Source: Tubulanus polymorphus (taxonomy: Eukaryota; Nemertea; Palaeonemertea; Tubulaniformes; Tubulanidae). From it: a stretch of DNA of 64,000 bases. This document shows positions 45,301 through 52,757 of this stretch, in pieces. The stretch's first letter is position 1. Every line of letters begins with the position of its first letter. Made by a program: the position numbers and the translations under genes. The notes beneath the pieces were generated by a model. That model was not told where the DNA came from, ran no database searches, and saw nothing but the letters and a program-made list of their open reading frames with translations. The stretch covers positions 4,721,001 through 4,785,000 of the forward strand of contig NC_134029.1 of assembly GCF_964204645.1 (NCBI RefSeq), given 5' to 3'.

Positions 45301-48168
45301 AAATAAGGTAACTTGTAATCAAAATATGCGACTTGCTGCTTTTTGTCGAGTCGCATTCTTCATCGTGGACCGTGAAGTAACTCGTACCAATAGAGTAGAC
45401 TGCTGGTTCGGTTTTGGATTGCTAGAGAACAAACTGCGTCTTTCCCAATTCCTTTTACATATCATCTTTTATAGGATTATAGGAAGCCAACCGAACTAAT
45501 GGGTCCTTAATTCATTTCATTTATCTCAAAATTCTCGTTTGTTATATTTTCAGCCTTCTGATGTGATACTCCCGAGCGGCAAACAATACCTGCTCCTGTA
45601 CGACAACCGAGGCAGTTTAACGCAAGTGATCACTCCCGGATTGGGCCGACACAACTTCCGAACTCTATCGACGATGGGCTACCATCGATACATCTACACA
45701 CCTCCGAAATTGAGCAGTCATTTCATCAACGATTACAACGGCCACGGCAAACTGATCAACGTATTCTACCCGAGTCAAATGCGCCGCGTTCTGTATCGCT
45801 ACGACGACCAATCGCGTCTCTATAAAGTGATATTCGACCAGTCGGATGTCGTGCACAACTACGATAACGCCGGCAATATGGCGCACATAAATCTCACCAA
45901 CCGGCAACAGCAGTACAACTCCCAGGTCGAATACAAACCGATGTCCTCGCTGGTGAAAGAGCAGATCGTCAAGTTGGAGCAGGCGAACAGTAAATTCTTA
46001 TCGGGACGATTTATTTACCAGTACGATCGTAACTTCCGCGTGATTTCACTCGAGAGTCAAATCGGTACGCACCATTTCCGGCCGGTGAACAGCACGTACA
46101 GCAATAACAACGGTCGCTTGGAAAAGATCAAATCTTTCAATTTCAACTACCCGGCCGCCGATAAGCAGATTATCCGCGACATCAATGTGGAGATATCGCG
46201 AGCTTTCGACGCGTACGGACGGCTGGACGATATGAGATACAAGTTCAATAACCGCGTGGTTTACACGCTACAGCTCACCTACGATAAACGCAATCGAATT
46301 CACAAATGGCGTCGACGCATCGGCGACACCGACACGCGCACGTTCGAGTACGAATATGACATCGATAACAACGTCGTAAACGTGAAGATAGACCACGTGT
46401 CGTCGTGGAAATATAGCTACGACGCCAACAGTAATCTGAAGTCTATTACTCAGGGCGGACATACGATGCAAATCGCGTTCAACGCCCGCAATCAGATCGT
46501 CTCGCTCGGACAGACGGGGTATAAATTCGACAAGGACGGTTTCCTGATTCAGCGCGGTAAAGAGAAGTTCGCCTATAACTCGTTGGCGCAGATAACGCAG
46601 GCGAAAAAACCGGGCGAATACGAGATCTGGTATTACTACGACGGACTGGGACGTCTGATCGCCCGTAAAGCCGACGCTACGAACATCATGCAATATTACT
46701 ACGGCGACGTAATGCATCGCGATCGTATAACGCATACGTATAACCACCAGAAGAACGAGATAACGTTGATGTTTTACGATTCGAGCGGCCGGCTGTTCTC
46801 GATGGAACGCGATAACAGTTTCTACTACGTGGCTAAAGATCCGATGGGCTCGACTCTAGTCATTTATAACTCAGTCGGTCAGGCGATGAAGACAGTCACA
46901 TATTCGCCGTTCGGTTTGATTCAGTCCGACACGAAACCGACGTTCGATTTCCCGTTCGGTTTCCAGGGTGGCGTTTACGATCCCGAGACGAATTTGATAT
47001 TCCTCGGACACAGATTGTACGACCCGATGACCGGTAGATGGACGACTCCCGATTATAAGAATCTGTTCGATTTGCCGGAGAAAATGACGTTGACTCCGGA
47101 AGTGATGAATTTCTATCAGTTCAGACACCCGATGAATACTCACTGGAAGGAAAGTGATCAGTACTTGAGAGGTAAGTGTCCCTCTCCCTCTCCCTCTCCC
47201 TCTCCCTCTCCCTCTCCCTCTCCCTCTCCCTCTTCCTCTCCTCCCTCTCCCTCTCCCTCTCCCTCTATAACGCATTTTATATTATTTCGATCTTATTTTC
47301 TGCAGATATGGGCAACTGGATGAAATTACTCGGCTACGACTTGGAAAGTTTAGTCCCTTCAGTTTCGTTCAACGGTAAAATCCGCGATCCGGTGATAACG
47401 CAAGGAATCGCCGACTTCTTGCCGAGTATCTCGGCGTTCGAATGCGCGTTCGAACGAGACGTTATCGATTTCACGGCATTGAGCGCCGTTCCGCGCTCGA
47501 AAGTTACCCCGAAAATACACCCGCAAGTTTCAAAAACGTTCGGTCCGTACTCGCCGATATTCGGAGAGGGCGTCGTGCTCTCCTCGGTGGGCACGCAAGT
47601 AATAGTGAATTTCCTCGATAGCGCGAGGGATAAATCGAAGCAGCTGGCTGCCGTTCTGTTAAACAATTCGTACACAGTCGATCTACAGTTCACGATTAAC
47701 GGTAAAGACGTGCATTACTTCATTAAAGAAGACTTAGAACAGGCGGATGTAGATTTAGACGAACTGGGAATCGTCGATACGGCAGTGACGTTACCGAACG
47801 GGATCAATGTTTCCGTACATCGCGGTCAGGTGCGGCGGCGACGCGACCCGCAGCCGAGATACGTCGATATACGACTTCACGGTAACCACACCGTGTTGAA
47901 TATCCGCTACGGAACGACTCTAGAGAAGGAGCGCCATCGCGTTTTGGTGCACGCCAAAGAACGCGCCGTCGAACACGCGTGGATTCGCGAAAAACACATT
48001 CTCGTTGACGATATGCATAGCGTGCACAAGTGGCGCAAAGTCGAGAAAGAGCAGTTGTTGAGCACTGGCGAAATATCCGGCTACAAGGGCGAGTATATTC
48101 GCGACGTGGACGTTTACCCCGAACTAGCCGACGATCCTCAAAACATCGTCTTTGTACCGGTCAGCTAG
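3162..48168 (+). CDS. Ten: Teneurin, 24 exons, probably lacking its first exon(s)
   Basis: Type II transmembrane adhesion receptor; the family binds teneurins and latrophilins in trans and guides neuronal wiring. CDS join: 3162-3386, 8025-8240, 19644-19911, 20878-21104, 27446-27526, 28347-28609, 28989-29115, 30625-30729, 31356-31550, 31870-32088, 32572-32754, 35258-35404, 35688-35895, 36160-36279, 36372-36916, 37069-37209, 37377-37629, 37734-37969, 38094-38251, 38343-39411, 42241-42584, 45005-45307, 45554-47171, 47306-48168. All junction phases agree; the total is 8,114 nt, about 2,703 residues, within the family's usual length. Residues are counted from the first codon here: cytoplasmic 1-291, membrane helix about 292-313, EGF repeats about 470-750, NHL propeller from about 1090, YD/Rhs shell to about 2430, Tox-GHH and TCAP-like tail to the end. 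The first exon enters at codon position 2, so upstream coding sequence is expected; the first in-frame ATG here is 3182. All introns are GT-AG except the GC-AG intron after 39411. Confidence 0.95.
3387..8024. other. Teneurin intron 1
   Basis: A 4.6-kb intron; apart from the candidate cassette exon at 4570-4629 I see no gene or clear repeat. Confidence 0.7.
4570..4629 (+). CDS. Ten: Candidate teneurin cassette exon, basic/His-rich
   Basis: A 60-nt segment between a CCTTACCTACTAATTAG acceptor and a GTAATT donor. It is phase 1 on both sides, so it inserts between exon 1 and the 8025 exon without a frameshift. It encodes KRRHHHHKHRHHRRK and little else, resembling a nuclear-localisation cluster. 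It contains an ATG (4572), so it could instead belong to an alternative first exon. Proposed from splice and phase signals only. Confidence 0.4.
8025..8240 (+). CDS. Ten: Teneurin exon 2 (polyproline cytoplasmic segment)
   Basis: Acceptor ATTATCTGTTTCAG, donor GTAACTAT at 8241; phase 1 in and out. It starts with a proline cluster (PSIPPPPPDAPPPID), a likely SH3-binding site, as vertebrate teneurin intracellular domains also have. A polar Ser/Asn/Tyr-rich stretch follows. Confidence 0.85.
15241..15275. repeat. (GA)n simple repeat
   Basis: Near-perfect GA dinucleotide tract about 170 bp upstream of the ATG of the candidate alternative first exon. Confidence 0.9.
15445..15478 (+). CDS. Ten: Candidate alternative first coding exon of teneurin
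   Basis: The ATG at 15445 (A at -3) opens MSQSSRYKFDP and meets a CCAG|GTATGA donor at 15478/15479 in phase 1, exactly the phase of the 19644 exon. Splicing would give a short isoform MSQSSRYKFDP-V-PQAPSF, without the exon 1-2 sequence. Upstream lie an inverted CCAAT box (15093-15097), a TATATAC (15311) and a GA tract. C. elegans ten-1 is known to use two promoters giving different intracellular domains. Inference; no transcript evidence. Confidence 0.4.
15641..15919. repeat. 24-bp direct repeats enclosing an 18-bp inverted repeat
   Basis: The 24-mer beginning TTATAGGTAATCTGC occurs exactly at 15641-15664 and 15896-15919. Between the copies, GATACCTTGTTTCTCCGC (15678-15695) is the exact reverse complement of 15852-15869. 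The interior repeats GGCCGGGTCA-like words. The structure resembles a small mobile insertion, family unknown. Confidence 0.7.
18096..18297. repeat. Foldback (MITE-like) element, copy 1
   Basis: Long inverted arms: TATATAGAGAGTCCCACGC... on the left pairs with ...GCGGGATTCTCTATATA on the right. Both arms include a GAGGAAGATGAA/TTCATCTTCCTC block and a GATTCAACGTTTCG/CGAAACGTTGAATC block. The centre holds AATAGTCATC. Confidence 0.7.
19644..19911 (+). CDS. Ten: Teneurin exon 3 (Pro/Gln/His-rich cytoplasmic)
   Basis: Acceptor TTTGTATTGCAG, donor GTTAGT at 19912; phase 1 in, phase 2 out. It encodes a Pro/Gln/His-rich segment with NNPIPPHQQQTHLSP and QQAPQQPLPQHLPPTER. The ORF continues past the donor to 19945 only by read-through. 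Confidence 0.85.
19912..20877. other. Teneurin intron 3
   Basis: A 966-nt intron with no recognised feature; an 82-codon ORF at 20424-20672 is unsupported. Confidence 0.7.
20878..21104 (+). CDS. Ten: Teneurin exon 4 (juxtamembrane and transmembrane helix)
   Basis: Acceptor TTTTGTCTAAG, donor ACAG|GTAAGA; phase 2 in, phase 1 out. A basic stretch (VKKQIKQKCSWRC) precedes the hydrophobic helix GIILLLLLVVMAACLAYL, the single type II membrane anchor. The positive side faces the cytoplasm, as expected. Confidence 0.95.
21872..22053. repeat. Foldback element, copy 2 (right arm mostly deleted)
   Basis: Shares ACATAGAGAATTCCACGCT, CCGAAAAGTTTCC, GTTTCGACGATAACTC and AATAGTCATC with copy 1. Its right side retains TTCTCTGTATATCGT followed by ACAACACGGA, also found beside copy 1 (18300-18310). 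Confidence 0.6.
24071..24145. repeat. 15-bp tandem repeat, 5 units
   Basis: Five head-to-tail units of consensus AATGCCAGAGGTAAA with one to five changes each. Confidence 0.9.
27446..27526 (+). CDS. Ten: Teneurin exon 5 (extracellular juxtamembrane)
   Basis: An 81-nt exon, acceptor ATTTCCATTTCAG, donor AAAG|GTAAGC, phase 1 in and out. It encodes a short stalk with DRGTRRP and an NMT sequon just outside the membrane. It contributes exactly 27 codons, so it could be skipped without a frameshift. Confidence 0.8.
27527..28346. other. Teneurin intron 5 with CTG repeat
   Basis: An 820-nt intron; the only notable feature is a pure (GCT)8-type triplet run at 27812-27836. Confidence 0.8.
28347..28609 (+). 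CDS. Ten: Teneurin exon 6 (extracellular stalk domain)
   Basis: Acceptor TTTCTTCCAG, donor AAG|GTAATT; phase 1 in, phase 0 out. The conserved pre-EGF stalk contains WRSKLYMPRPNFVKFNFSVP and FDFFEVFDG. Near its end lies RYKR (about residues 420-423), which fits the R-X-K/R-R furin consensus. Confidence 0.9.
28610..28988. other. Teneurin intron 6
   Basis: A 379-nt intron, AT-rich, nothing recognised. Confidence 0.85.
28989..29115 (+). CDS. Ten: Teneurin exon 7 (pre-EGF stalk)
   Basis: Acceptor ATTGAATTTTGCAG, donor TACG|GTAAGC; phase 0 in, phase 1 out. It encodes FIQFLEEGSWYVSIYNDG, matching the conserved beta-rich segment before the EGF repeats of teneurins. Confidence 0.92.
29116..30624. 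other. Teneurin intron 7
   Basis: A 1.5-kb intron, AT-rich, no gene or repeat recognised. Confidence 0.8.
30625..30729 (+). CDS. Ten: Teneurin exon 8 (EGF repeat 1)
   Basis: Phase 1-1 exon, acceptor GATTTTGTTTTGCAG, donor CAAG|GTAAGC. It carries one six-cysteine EGF repeat (CPNNCNGKGEC...CHCFPGYAGWEC). Confidence 0.95.
30730..31355. other. Teneurin intron 8
   Basis: A 626-nt intron between EGF exons, nothing recognised. Confidence 0.85.
31356..31550 (+). CDS. Ten: Teneurin exon 9 (EGF repeats 2 and 3)
   Basis: Phase 1-1 exon. EGF2 reads CPVLCTGNGVYVRGACQC: the third cysteine is replaced by Tyr, leaving five. EGF3 has all six. In vertebrate teneurins the odd cysteine of EGF2 forms an intermolecular disulfide in the dimer. 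Confidence 0.95.
31551..31869. other. Teneurin intron 9
   Basis: A 319-nt intron between EGF exons, nothing recognised. Confidence 0.85.
31870..32088 (+). CDS. Ten: Teneurin exon 10 (EGF repeats 4 and 5)
   Basis: Phase 1-1 exon, acceptor TTTAACAAAATAG, donor GAAG|GTACTG. EGF4 has six cysteines. EGF5 (CHRNCSDHGQFDKESKKC) has Phe at the third cysteine position and so five cysteines, as in the vertebrate dimerising repeat. Confidence 0.95.
32089..32571. other. Teneurin intron 10
   Basis: A 483-nt intron between EGF exons, nothing recognised. Confidence 0.85.
32572..32754 (+). CDS. Ten: Teneurin exon 11 (EGF repeats 6 and 7)
   Basis: Phase 1-1 exon, acceptor TGTATTTCTACAG, donor CTCG|GTAAGT. 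Both repeats keep six cysteines. In vertebrates, alternative splice site A lies right after EGF7; here a 2.5-kb intron follows. Confidence 0.95.
32755..35257. other. Teneurin intron 11 (position of vertebrate splice site A)
   Basis: A 2.5-kb intron between EGF7 and EGF8. Vertebrate teneurins can include a 27-nt exon here; I found no convincing frame-keeping microexon by eye. Confidence 0.75.
35258..35404 (+). CDS. Ten: Teneurin exon 12 (EGF repeat 8)
   Basis: Phase 1-1 exon, acceptor TTCTATTTACAG, donor TTAG|GTAAAA. It encodes CPNACNNHGTC...CSCQSGWKGTAC and then METQCGDSVDNDLDG, the conserved junction after EGF8. Confidence 0.95.
   Translation: MVVLTRATITVHVNDFKMAGDVAAKVVGRALPATSQWKPNAAIALIMT
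35688..35895 (+). CDS. Ten: Teneurin exon 13 (cysteine-rich / FN-plug region start)
   Basis: Acceptor TTGTTATTTTAG, donor GTGAGC at 35896; phase 1 in, phase 2 out. It encodes LTDCVDPDCCVTFACKES and SPDPMEILLRKQPPSN, a family-typical cysteine cluster. Confidence 0.93.
36160..36279 (+). CDS. Ten: Teneurin exon 14 (carboxypeptidase-regulatory-like fold)
   Basis: Acceptor GCTTATTTTCAG, donor GTAAGT at 36280; phase 2 in and out. It encodes VIRGRVIAKDGSPLIGVRVS, the TTR-like/CPD-regulatory strand pair seen in all teneurins. Confidence 0.93.
36372..36916 (+). CDS. Ten: Teneurin exon 15 (FN-plug / beta-sandwich)
   Basis: Acceptor TTGGTGATTTGTAG, donor AGAG|GTAAGC; phase 2 in, phase 1 out. It continues FDILVNGGGSVTLNFLR and runs to FAWERLNAYNQKVYGIVTAR, matching the domain that plugs the teneurin barrel. 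Confidence 0.95.
37069..37209 (+). CDS. Ten: Teneurin exon 16
   Basis: Phase 1-1 exon, acceptor TATATGTTTGTAG, donor GAAG|GTAAGA. It encodes VGYKYEDCDHIFWE and SDIGGWNLDIHHMYN, the conserved link into the NHL propeller. Confidence 0.94.
37377..37629 (+). CDS. Ten: Teneurin exon 17 (NHL propeller begins)
   Basis: Acceptor AATCATTGTAG, donor GG|GTAAGT; phase 1 in, phase 2 out. It contains GILHKGDGTN, the CKNCNGPPEGNRLLAPVAL segment and the first blade DGSLYVGDSNFIRKL. In vertebrates, splice site B falls close to the downstream boundary. Confidence 0.95.
37734..37969 (+). CDS. Ten: Teneurin exon 18 (NHL propeller)
   Basis: Phase 2 in, phase 1 out; acceptor TGATTATTTTAG, donor AAAG|GTAATC. It carries the blade NGKLYISDFQNHRVIRVKTM and the cysteine loop GTGETCVPGERDRCGDG. 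Confidence 0.95.
38094..38251 (+). CDS. Ten: Teneurin exon 19 (NHL propeller)
   Basis: Phase 1 in, phase 0 out; acceptor TTGATTTTCGCAG, donor GAG|GTAAAG. Contains the blade KDGIVYFADGSNIRTVTKDN. Confidence 0.94.
38343..39411 (+). CDS. Ten: Teneurin exon 20 (NHL end, YD shell begins; GC donor)
   Basis: Acceptor TTTCTTTGTACAG, phase 0 in. It completes the propeller (NPLDDTVHVLDNDMVLKL; PNGDLYIVES; PDSVLHISDMGNLRVHSV) and starts the YD-repeat shell (YIFNRYGQHLYS...; YFYTYDTNGRL). The frame stops at 39425, and the only nearby exit matching the next exon's phase 1 is CATG|GCAAGT, a GC donor. Confidence 0.92.
39412..42240. other. Teneurin intron 20, GC-AG type
   Basis: A 2.8-kb intron with donor GCAAGT and acceptor TTTTACAG. 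It contains the candidate microexon at 40811-40840 and a poly-T run near 41500; no other gene is seen. Confidence 0.7.
40811..40840 (+). CDS. Ten: Candidate 30-nt teneurin microexon
   Basis: Flanked by an excellent acceptor (TATTGCTCTTTCTCCAG) and donor (CATG|GTGAGT) inside the intron after the GC donor. Its 30 nt keep phase 1 on both sides and encode VPEGLTSPIH with no stop. Inclusion would add ten residues to the YD shell. Inference from splice signals and phase. Confidence 0.45.
42241..42584 (+). CDS. Ten: Teneurin exon 21 (YD shell)
   Basis: Acceptor TATTGTTTTACAG, donor ATG|GTACGT; phase 1 in, phase 0 out. It contains YTPDGSLVIEYPT, a basic stretch RRERTRVKRFDTFGRVMRVKR and DDLDMHEIGYNGKILM, aligning with the FGRRLRVH region of vertebrate teneurins. 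Confidence 0.93.
42585..45004. other. Teneurin intron 21
   Basis: A 2.4-kb AT-rich intron, phase 0, with no recognised gene. Confidence 0.8.
45005..45307 (+). CDS. Ten: Teneurin exon 22 (YD repeats)
   Basis: Acceptor CATCTGAATTGCAG, donor AAG|GTAACT; phase 0 in and out. It carries YNDAGQPTAFVPSTHF, YSHHGAITGWKRGELMEMYL and YDERSRL repeat units. Confidence 0.94.
45554..47171 (+). CDS. Ten: Teneurin exon 23 (YD repeats and Rhs core)
   Basis: A 1.6-kb exon, phase 0 in, phase 1 out. It has many YD units (YDNRGSLTQV, YRYDDQSRL, YDKRNRIHKW, YDANSNLKS, YYYDGLGRLI) and ends in the Rhs-core signature YDPETNLIFLGHRLYDPMTG followed by RWTTPDY. This builds the spiral beta-barrel shell related to bacterial Tc/Rhs proteins. 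Confidence 0.96.
47180..47267. repeat. (CCCTCT)n microsatellite in last teneurin intron
   Basis: About fourteen hexamer units, with a few imperfect ones, begin some 8 nt after the 47171/47172 donor and fill most of the 134-nt intron. Confidence 0.95.
47306..48168 (+). CDS. Ten: Teneurin exon 24 (Tox-GHH-like domain and TCAP-like tail)
   Basis: Acceptor TCTTATTTTCTGCAG; stop TAG at 48166-48168. The exon encodes the linker, the Tox-GHH-like domain (VHYFIKEDLEQ; GIVDTAVTLPNGINVSVHRG; YGTTLEKERHRVLVHAKERA) and the tail EQLLSTGEISGYKGEYIRDV...YPELADDPQNI. The nuclease-like fold is thought inactive in animal teneurins. The protein ends in VPVS, without the Gly-basic amidation signal of vertebrate TCAP. 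Confidence 0.96.
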
Positions 48169-51100
48169 TGACCGATCTATTTTCTATAGGTCGAAATATA
48201 TATAGAAAAGGAAATCGCCAAATTTTATCACCTATACATATATAATGATAAAAACAAACTCCATATCCACATAGAAAAAGAGAAACGGAAAAGATCATGA
48301 AAACATTTGTTCATTAAAAATCATCATCACATGAAGTATTTCTGCTGAAAGAAATCTGAATCTTTATCATATTTTTGTGCCATTTTTCTATGAAGTGTAT
48401 ATGCGATTAGTTGAGAGAGAGAGAGAGCTGGCTGTCGTGGAACGGGCTGTATAATATCGATATATTGTTTTATGCATCATTTTGAAAACGAACGAAAAAT
48501 ACGATCGCTGTTTGTAATATTTACCAGAAACAATCTCCGCGAGAGAGATGATAAATGATCACATGTGTATGATATATATCGACGATACATGTGTTTTTGC
48601 TTCTATGCTGTTAAAATTATCGCAATTTCTGTTGACTACCTCGGGTAGAGTGTGTTATGTGTATATTAACAATATGTAAATAGTTAAATAATGCTCGGCC
48701 ATGACAAATATTTTGGCTAGTATATTGCGCGAGATCGGACTTTTTCAAATCGTGAATAAATGTCTTCTCTTACTTTCCTGAAAGTCAAATAGGAATACGA
48801 ATGTTGCGCGAGAACGTTGCGTCATTCTAACTATCGTATTTTGATTATCCTATCATCATCTCTCTTCTTCCATTTCTATCATCGACTAAGAAACGAAAAA
48901 AATCGCTGTAAATAGTACATGTACCGACGTATAGAGTGCGGCACTGATCTCGTCTTTTGTATGGTATTTTCGATGATGCATTTGCAAAAATAAAAATCAT
49001 AGATAATTCGTGAGACGGAATATTATAACGGGCGTATCCTACGATCGAATTCGGTCCATGACACATTCGTATCAAGGCAAGAGGCCCTTTGGCGTTAGCA
49101 TTAGCATTTTAGTCAGCGGTATATATCCCTTCATTAGATTTCCCACCTAGGATTTTCAATGACAATCAGAATCTTTCTGTGCCACTTCAGATTTAAAACC
49201 TAATGATAAATAGTCGACTGTTTCTGAATGTGGAAAGTTTAACCCGAGTTCTATCCATATTTTAGTGCAAAATTGAATATATTTGCTCTTTAAAAAAGAG
49301 AAGTTGATGATAGGAAAAATAACATAGAAAGCATGTATCATACTTAATGTGCTTATCATTCTTCCATTTCTTAGTTTGCAAGTTGAAAACTTGGTTACCA
49401 CTTCGAGATTAGGCTTCGTTGTTCCTCAAAGCCTAAATCAATGTACGAAAATCTATCGAAAACGAACTACTTTTCTACTTATGATGATAATTACTCAGCC
49501 CGCCCTATGAGACATGTAATGGCTTCAGTGTGAAATAAATGCGACATATCTATCTATATGAATATATATATATATTAAAAAAAACTTCAGTGTGCGAGTG
49601 TAAAATTAATGTGTGGTGCTGTATATAAATAGGAAGATCAGATTCTATATAAGGAAATATCCGGCTTTATTTCCCTGTGTAAATATTGTACATAAACCGT
49701 GTAAATCTGGTGCATCCCTGCATATGAAATACTATAACTATTCATAATATATGGTGTTATTTTCGGAATGCGTTGCGTCGTTTCGATAAAACAAAGATTA
49801 TCATTGGATGCATTCATAAATTCCATGTTTTAGCTGTACGGGCGCCCTCTGCGGGATTTTACGGGAACCAATTTCGATATATTTTTTAGTTTTGTATGAT
49901 TTAAAAAGGTAATTGTTTGAGTTGCAATTGATTGATCTAAAGATGTTGTATTCTTGCTAGTCTTGACTGTCTCTCTGGGTTAGGGAATGTGCAGTATAGG
50001 GGGGGGGGGGGGGGTGGTTAAGTGTAAGTGCTATTCCTATGTTCTCTTGTAAACATTTTACTTTTATTTTTGTGCAGGTCACAAAAAACTACACTTCACG
50101 TCTATATTGTATAGTCGGAACGGCAATCGTATATAATATATACATTATATTAGAGTGGCATTAGGATGATACTTTGATCTCGAGCCAAATCCAGTTCAAA
50201 AATGATTAGAAATGAACCAATTTCGTAAAACCGACCGTTGATTACGCCAGCTGGCCGGATAGCTCGATTTACTAGTAGCCCATTGTTGACCACGGAATTC
50301 AAATTAAGTAAAAAATGAACCCTGAAACAAAAGCTGTTTACTATCTAATAGTACACCGCGGACCCGAAACAAAATTATTTCGATGTTGACGTTTTCGAAC
50401 GAAGAGAATTTCACCGATCTAATGAAATGAAGACAATTTTCATCGCTAGAATTACCTACTACAACATTCAGTATATTCTCCATAATTTGACCTATTTTGT
50501 TGTTTGACCTATCATGAAATTTATTTGAATTGATTTGTGTGGTGATAAGTATGATTATTTTTATTGTGCCAAATTCATCTATTGTGGTTCAAGATATATT
50601 GTGTTTGTGTCAGAGTGTACATTCGTCGCACGCGTTCGCGCGTATTGCAGAAAAAAACATTTAGATGTACGAATGTTTTGCATTTTTTGTTGCAAAGAAA
50701 ACTTTTTATGGACAATCACCGGTTTTTGAAACGATGAAAACGTGTTATTTGTATCTGTAAGAAAGGTTTCGTATTTTCAAGTCTTTAGTTCCGTGTCTAT
50801 CTACACGTTCTCTGTGGACAAATTTGTGATTTATATTCAAAATTGGTTTCGGAGAAACTTTTTTCAAAAAAAAAAATGGAGTTCGTCTACATCCAAAAGT
50901 CTTAAGACTATCGAAGAAGGGACCTGGCCTTTAGATCTTTTGATAGATAGACTAACGCTTGAAATCTGAGATTTAACTACTTACTTTGTGTTACTTCGTT
51001 CGGAATTTTTAAGTCCATGGTTCAATGAACCTCAATCTAATTACTCTACATCCTATATTTTTAAGTTTTCCTTTTTCTCATTTCGTGTACAAGATGTCTG

Positions 51101-51490
51101 TTAATAAAATCTTGGACTGAGTTGCCGATTAATGCAAAATGACCTGGTGATTCCTTTCTGAGCTACAGGGATGAGTGAACTCCACTAATTCCATAACCAT
51201 GACATGCAAACTTAATACATATGTATATGTATATCCATATATTGCGGTGTAATTAAATGATACAAAAAAAGAATCATTTACAGAATATTGCTGCGTGAAC
51301 TGCGGAACGAACCATCGTACAGAAAACTGCGGTGGTAAAATGGAAACAAAACCTGAAATGAAATTGATGAATTGCAGTTTTATAGGAAATGACTATTCAA
51401 CGATATGTGTATGTTAATCTTGTAAAAATTTAAAAAAGATACCTATGTACGAATAAAACCATGAAGAAGAATAAAGTTTTATCAAATAAA
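48169..51490 (+). other. Teneurin 3' UTR / downstream region with several poly(A) signals
   Basis: No credible coding sequence. AATAAA motifs occur at 48755-48760, and in a cluster at 51452-51457, 51470-51475 and 51485-51490, so short and long 3' ends are possible. The tract also has a TA run near 49561 and a run of 16 G at 49999-50014. Which signal is used cannot be told from sequence. Confidence 0.5.
49999..50014 (+). repeat. Run of 16 G
   Basis: Uninterrupted poly-G in the teneurin 3' region on the transcribed-sense strand. Confidence 0.95.
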
Positions 51491-51931
51491 AAAGCAAATG
51501 TATTCATTCTATCGATACACCAGATTCGAAGCTGGGATAGCCCCACCATTCATCTTCTTGGAAACATATATTACACACGGAAAATTCACTAGACCGGATT
51601 CGAACCTGCATTATCCCAGATAGTTGTACGCCTATCAATGTCAGTATCAATAGACCGAGTTCAAACATTCGATGTTACTCACAGAGGCAAGATCGAAAAA
51701 GCCCGCGGTACGTTCACAGACGACCATCAAACAAATACGTGTAATTAAACAAATTATATCCTTGCGCGTTAAGATCTGTTTTACGCAGTAAGAATTGTTT
51801 TGTACGATTTTTCACAGTAATCCGCATCAATATCATAGTCTTAACCTCCTCCATTTAATGATGGTTTTGCATTGCTTTCAAGCGTCTCAATTGTAGCCAT
51901 ATGATTTTAAGTTGACAATCTAAACAAACGT

Positions 51932-52669
51932 CTATACACCGGTTACTGTAAATACAGTATTCCCTGTGATTACTGGGTCGGGCACAGGACTCTCTCTGAC
52001 GACTGGAGCGGGTACAGTGTTTATATTATAAATTCCCAGTAAACTCAGTTTATTACTGTTATCGTAGTGACGGATAGCTACAGTATTACTGTCACACACC
52101 CGATGTATCTCATGTATCGGACTATCTGTTGAGTTCATTTCTACACGCGGGTGATCTATAAACCCCTGATCGTTATATCTGATACTAAACACGGCTCCAC
52201 TGTAACCAGCACCAGAGTTTACCGATAGTAATAAATGTTTATCATTAATAACTGACGGGCATCCCGCGCATGGATTAAATGATAGTCCGCAATCATTCAT
52301 ATTGATAAAACTAATCAGTTTCGCTTCAGCTGTTAGAAAGAGTAGTCTATGTGTATGGCTACAGTAGACGAACATCCGTCCACGCGAGTTGACATCTAAA
52401 CAGTTCATATAACGGTACTCTCCATCCGGGAGCTGATATATCTTCACTTGGTTTCTATCGGTCAAACTTTTTTCAGGGTTCGCCAGTAAACGTAGAACAT
52501 AAACGTGTCTATGCAACTGTATGTAGATATTGTGATCATGGATTACCAGGGTTACACATATAATCGGGATGCGTAACCCTGGTAATAATCCATGATCACA
52601 ATATCTACATACAAGGTCGAAATCAGTAATAACTCCTTTTAACAGTTTTTTCCGATCTTTATATTTTTT
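51932..52669 (-). pseudogene. Beta-propeller (TRIM/NHL-type) fragment, probably a relic
   Basis: An open frame of about 245 codons without a good start codon: the frame is closed at 52670-52672, and no in-frame ATG lies near the 5' end. It encodes repeated propeller-like strands such as LPDGEYRYMNCLDVNSRGRM, RLLFLTAEAKLISF and SVNSGAGYSGAVFSIRYNDQ, resembling the C-terminal propeller of lophotrochozoan TRIM-like proteins. No RING or B-box precedes it in frame. An inverted repeat (52518-52613) lies inside the frame. It could also be the last exon of a gene whose other exons I cannot see. Confidence 0.4.
52518..52613. repeat. 38-bp inverted repeat (hairpin)
   Basis: The left arm 52518-52555 (TGTATGTAGATATTG...GTTAC) is the reverse complement of 52573-52613, apart from one 3-nt insertion in the right arm; the loop is 17 nt. 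Confidence 0.9.
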
Positions 52670-52757
52670 TTAGGATGTATTTTCTGTTTTTCCACGCGAG
52701 AACAAACAGCTTTCCGTTCAGTAGCGAGTCCAAGTACACGACAACCATTACAACACT

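Noticed and set aside
46871..47275. Minus-strand Arg/Gly-rich ORF
   Set aside because: It is the reverse reading of the CCCTCT microsatellite and a teneurin exon.
51932..52669. Propeller fragment as a duplicated piece of teneurin NHL
   Set aside because: Its strands do not match the blades encoded at 37.4-38.8 kb; it is closer to TRIM-type propellers.
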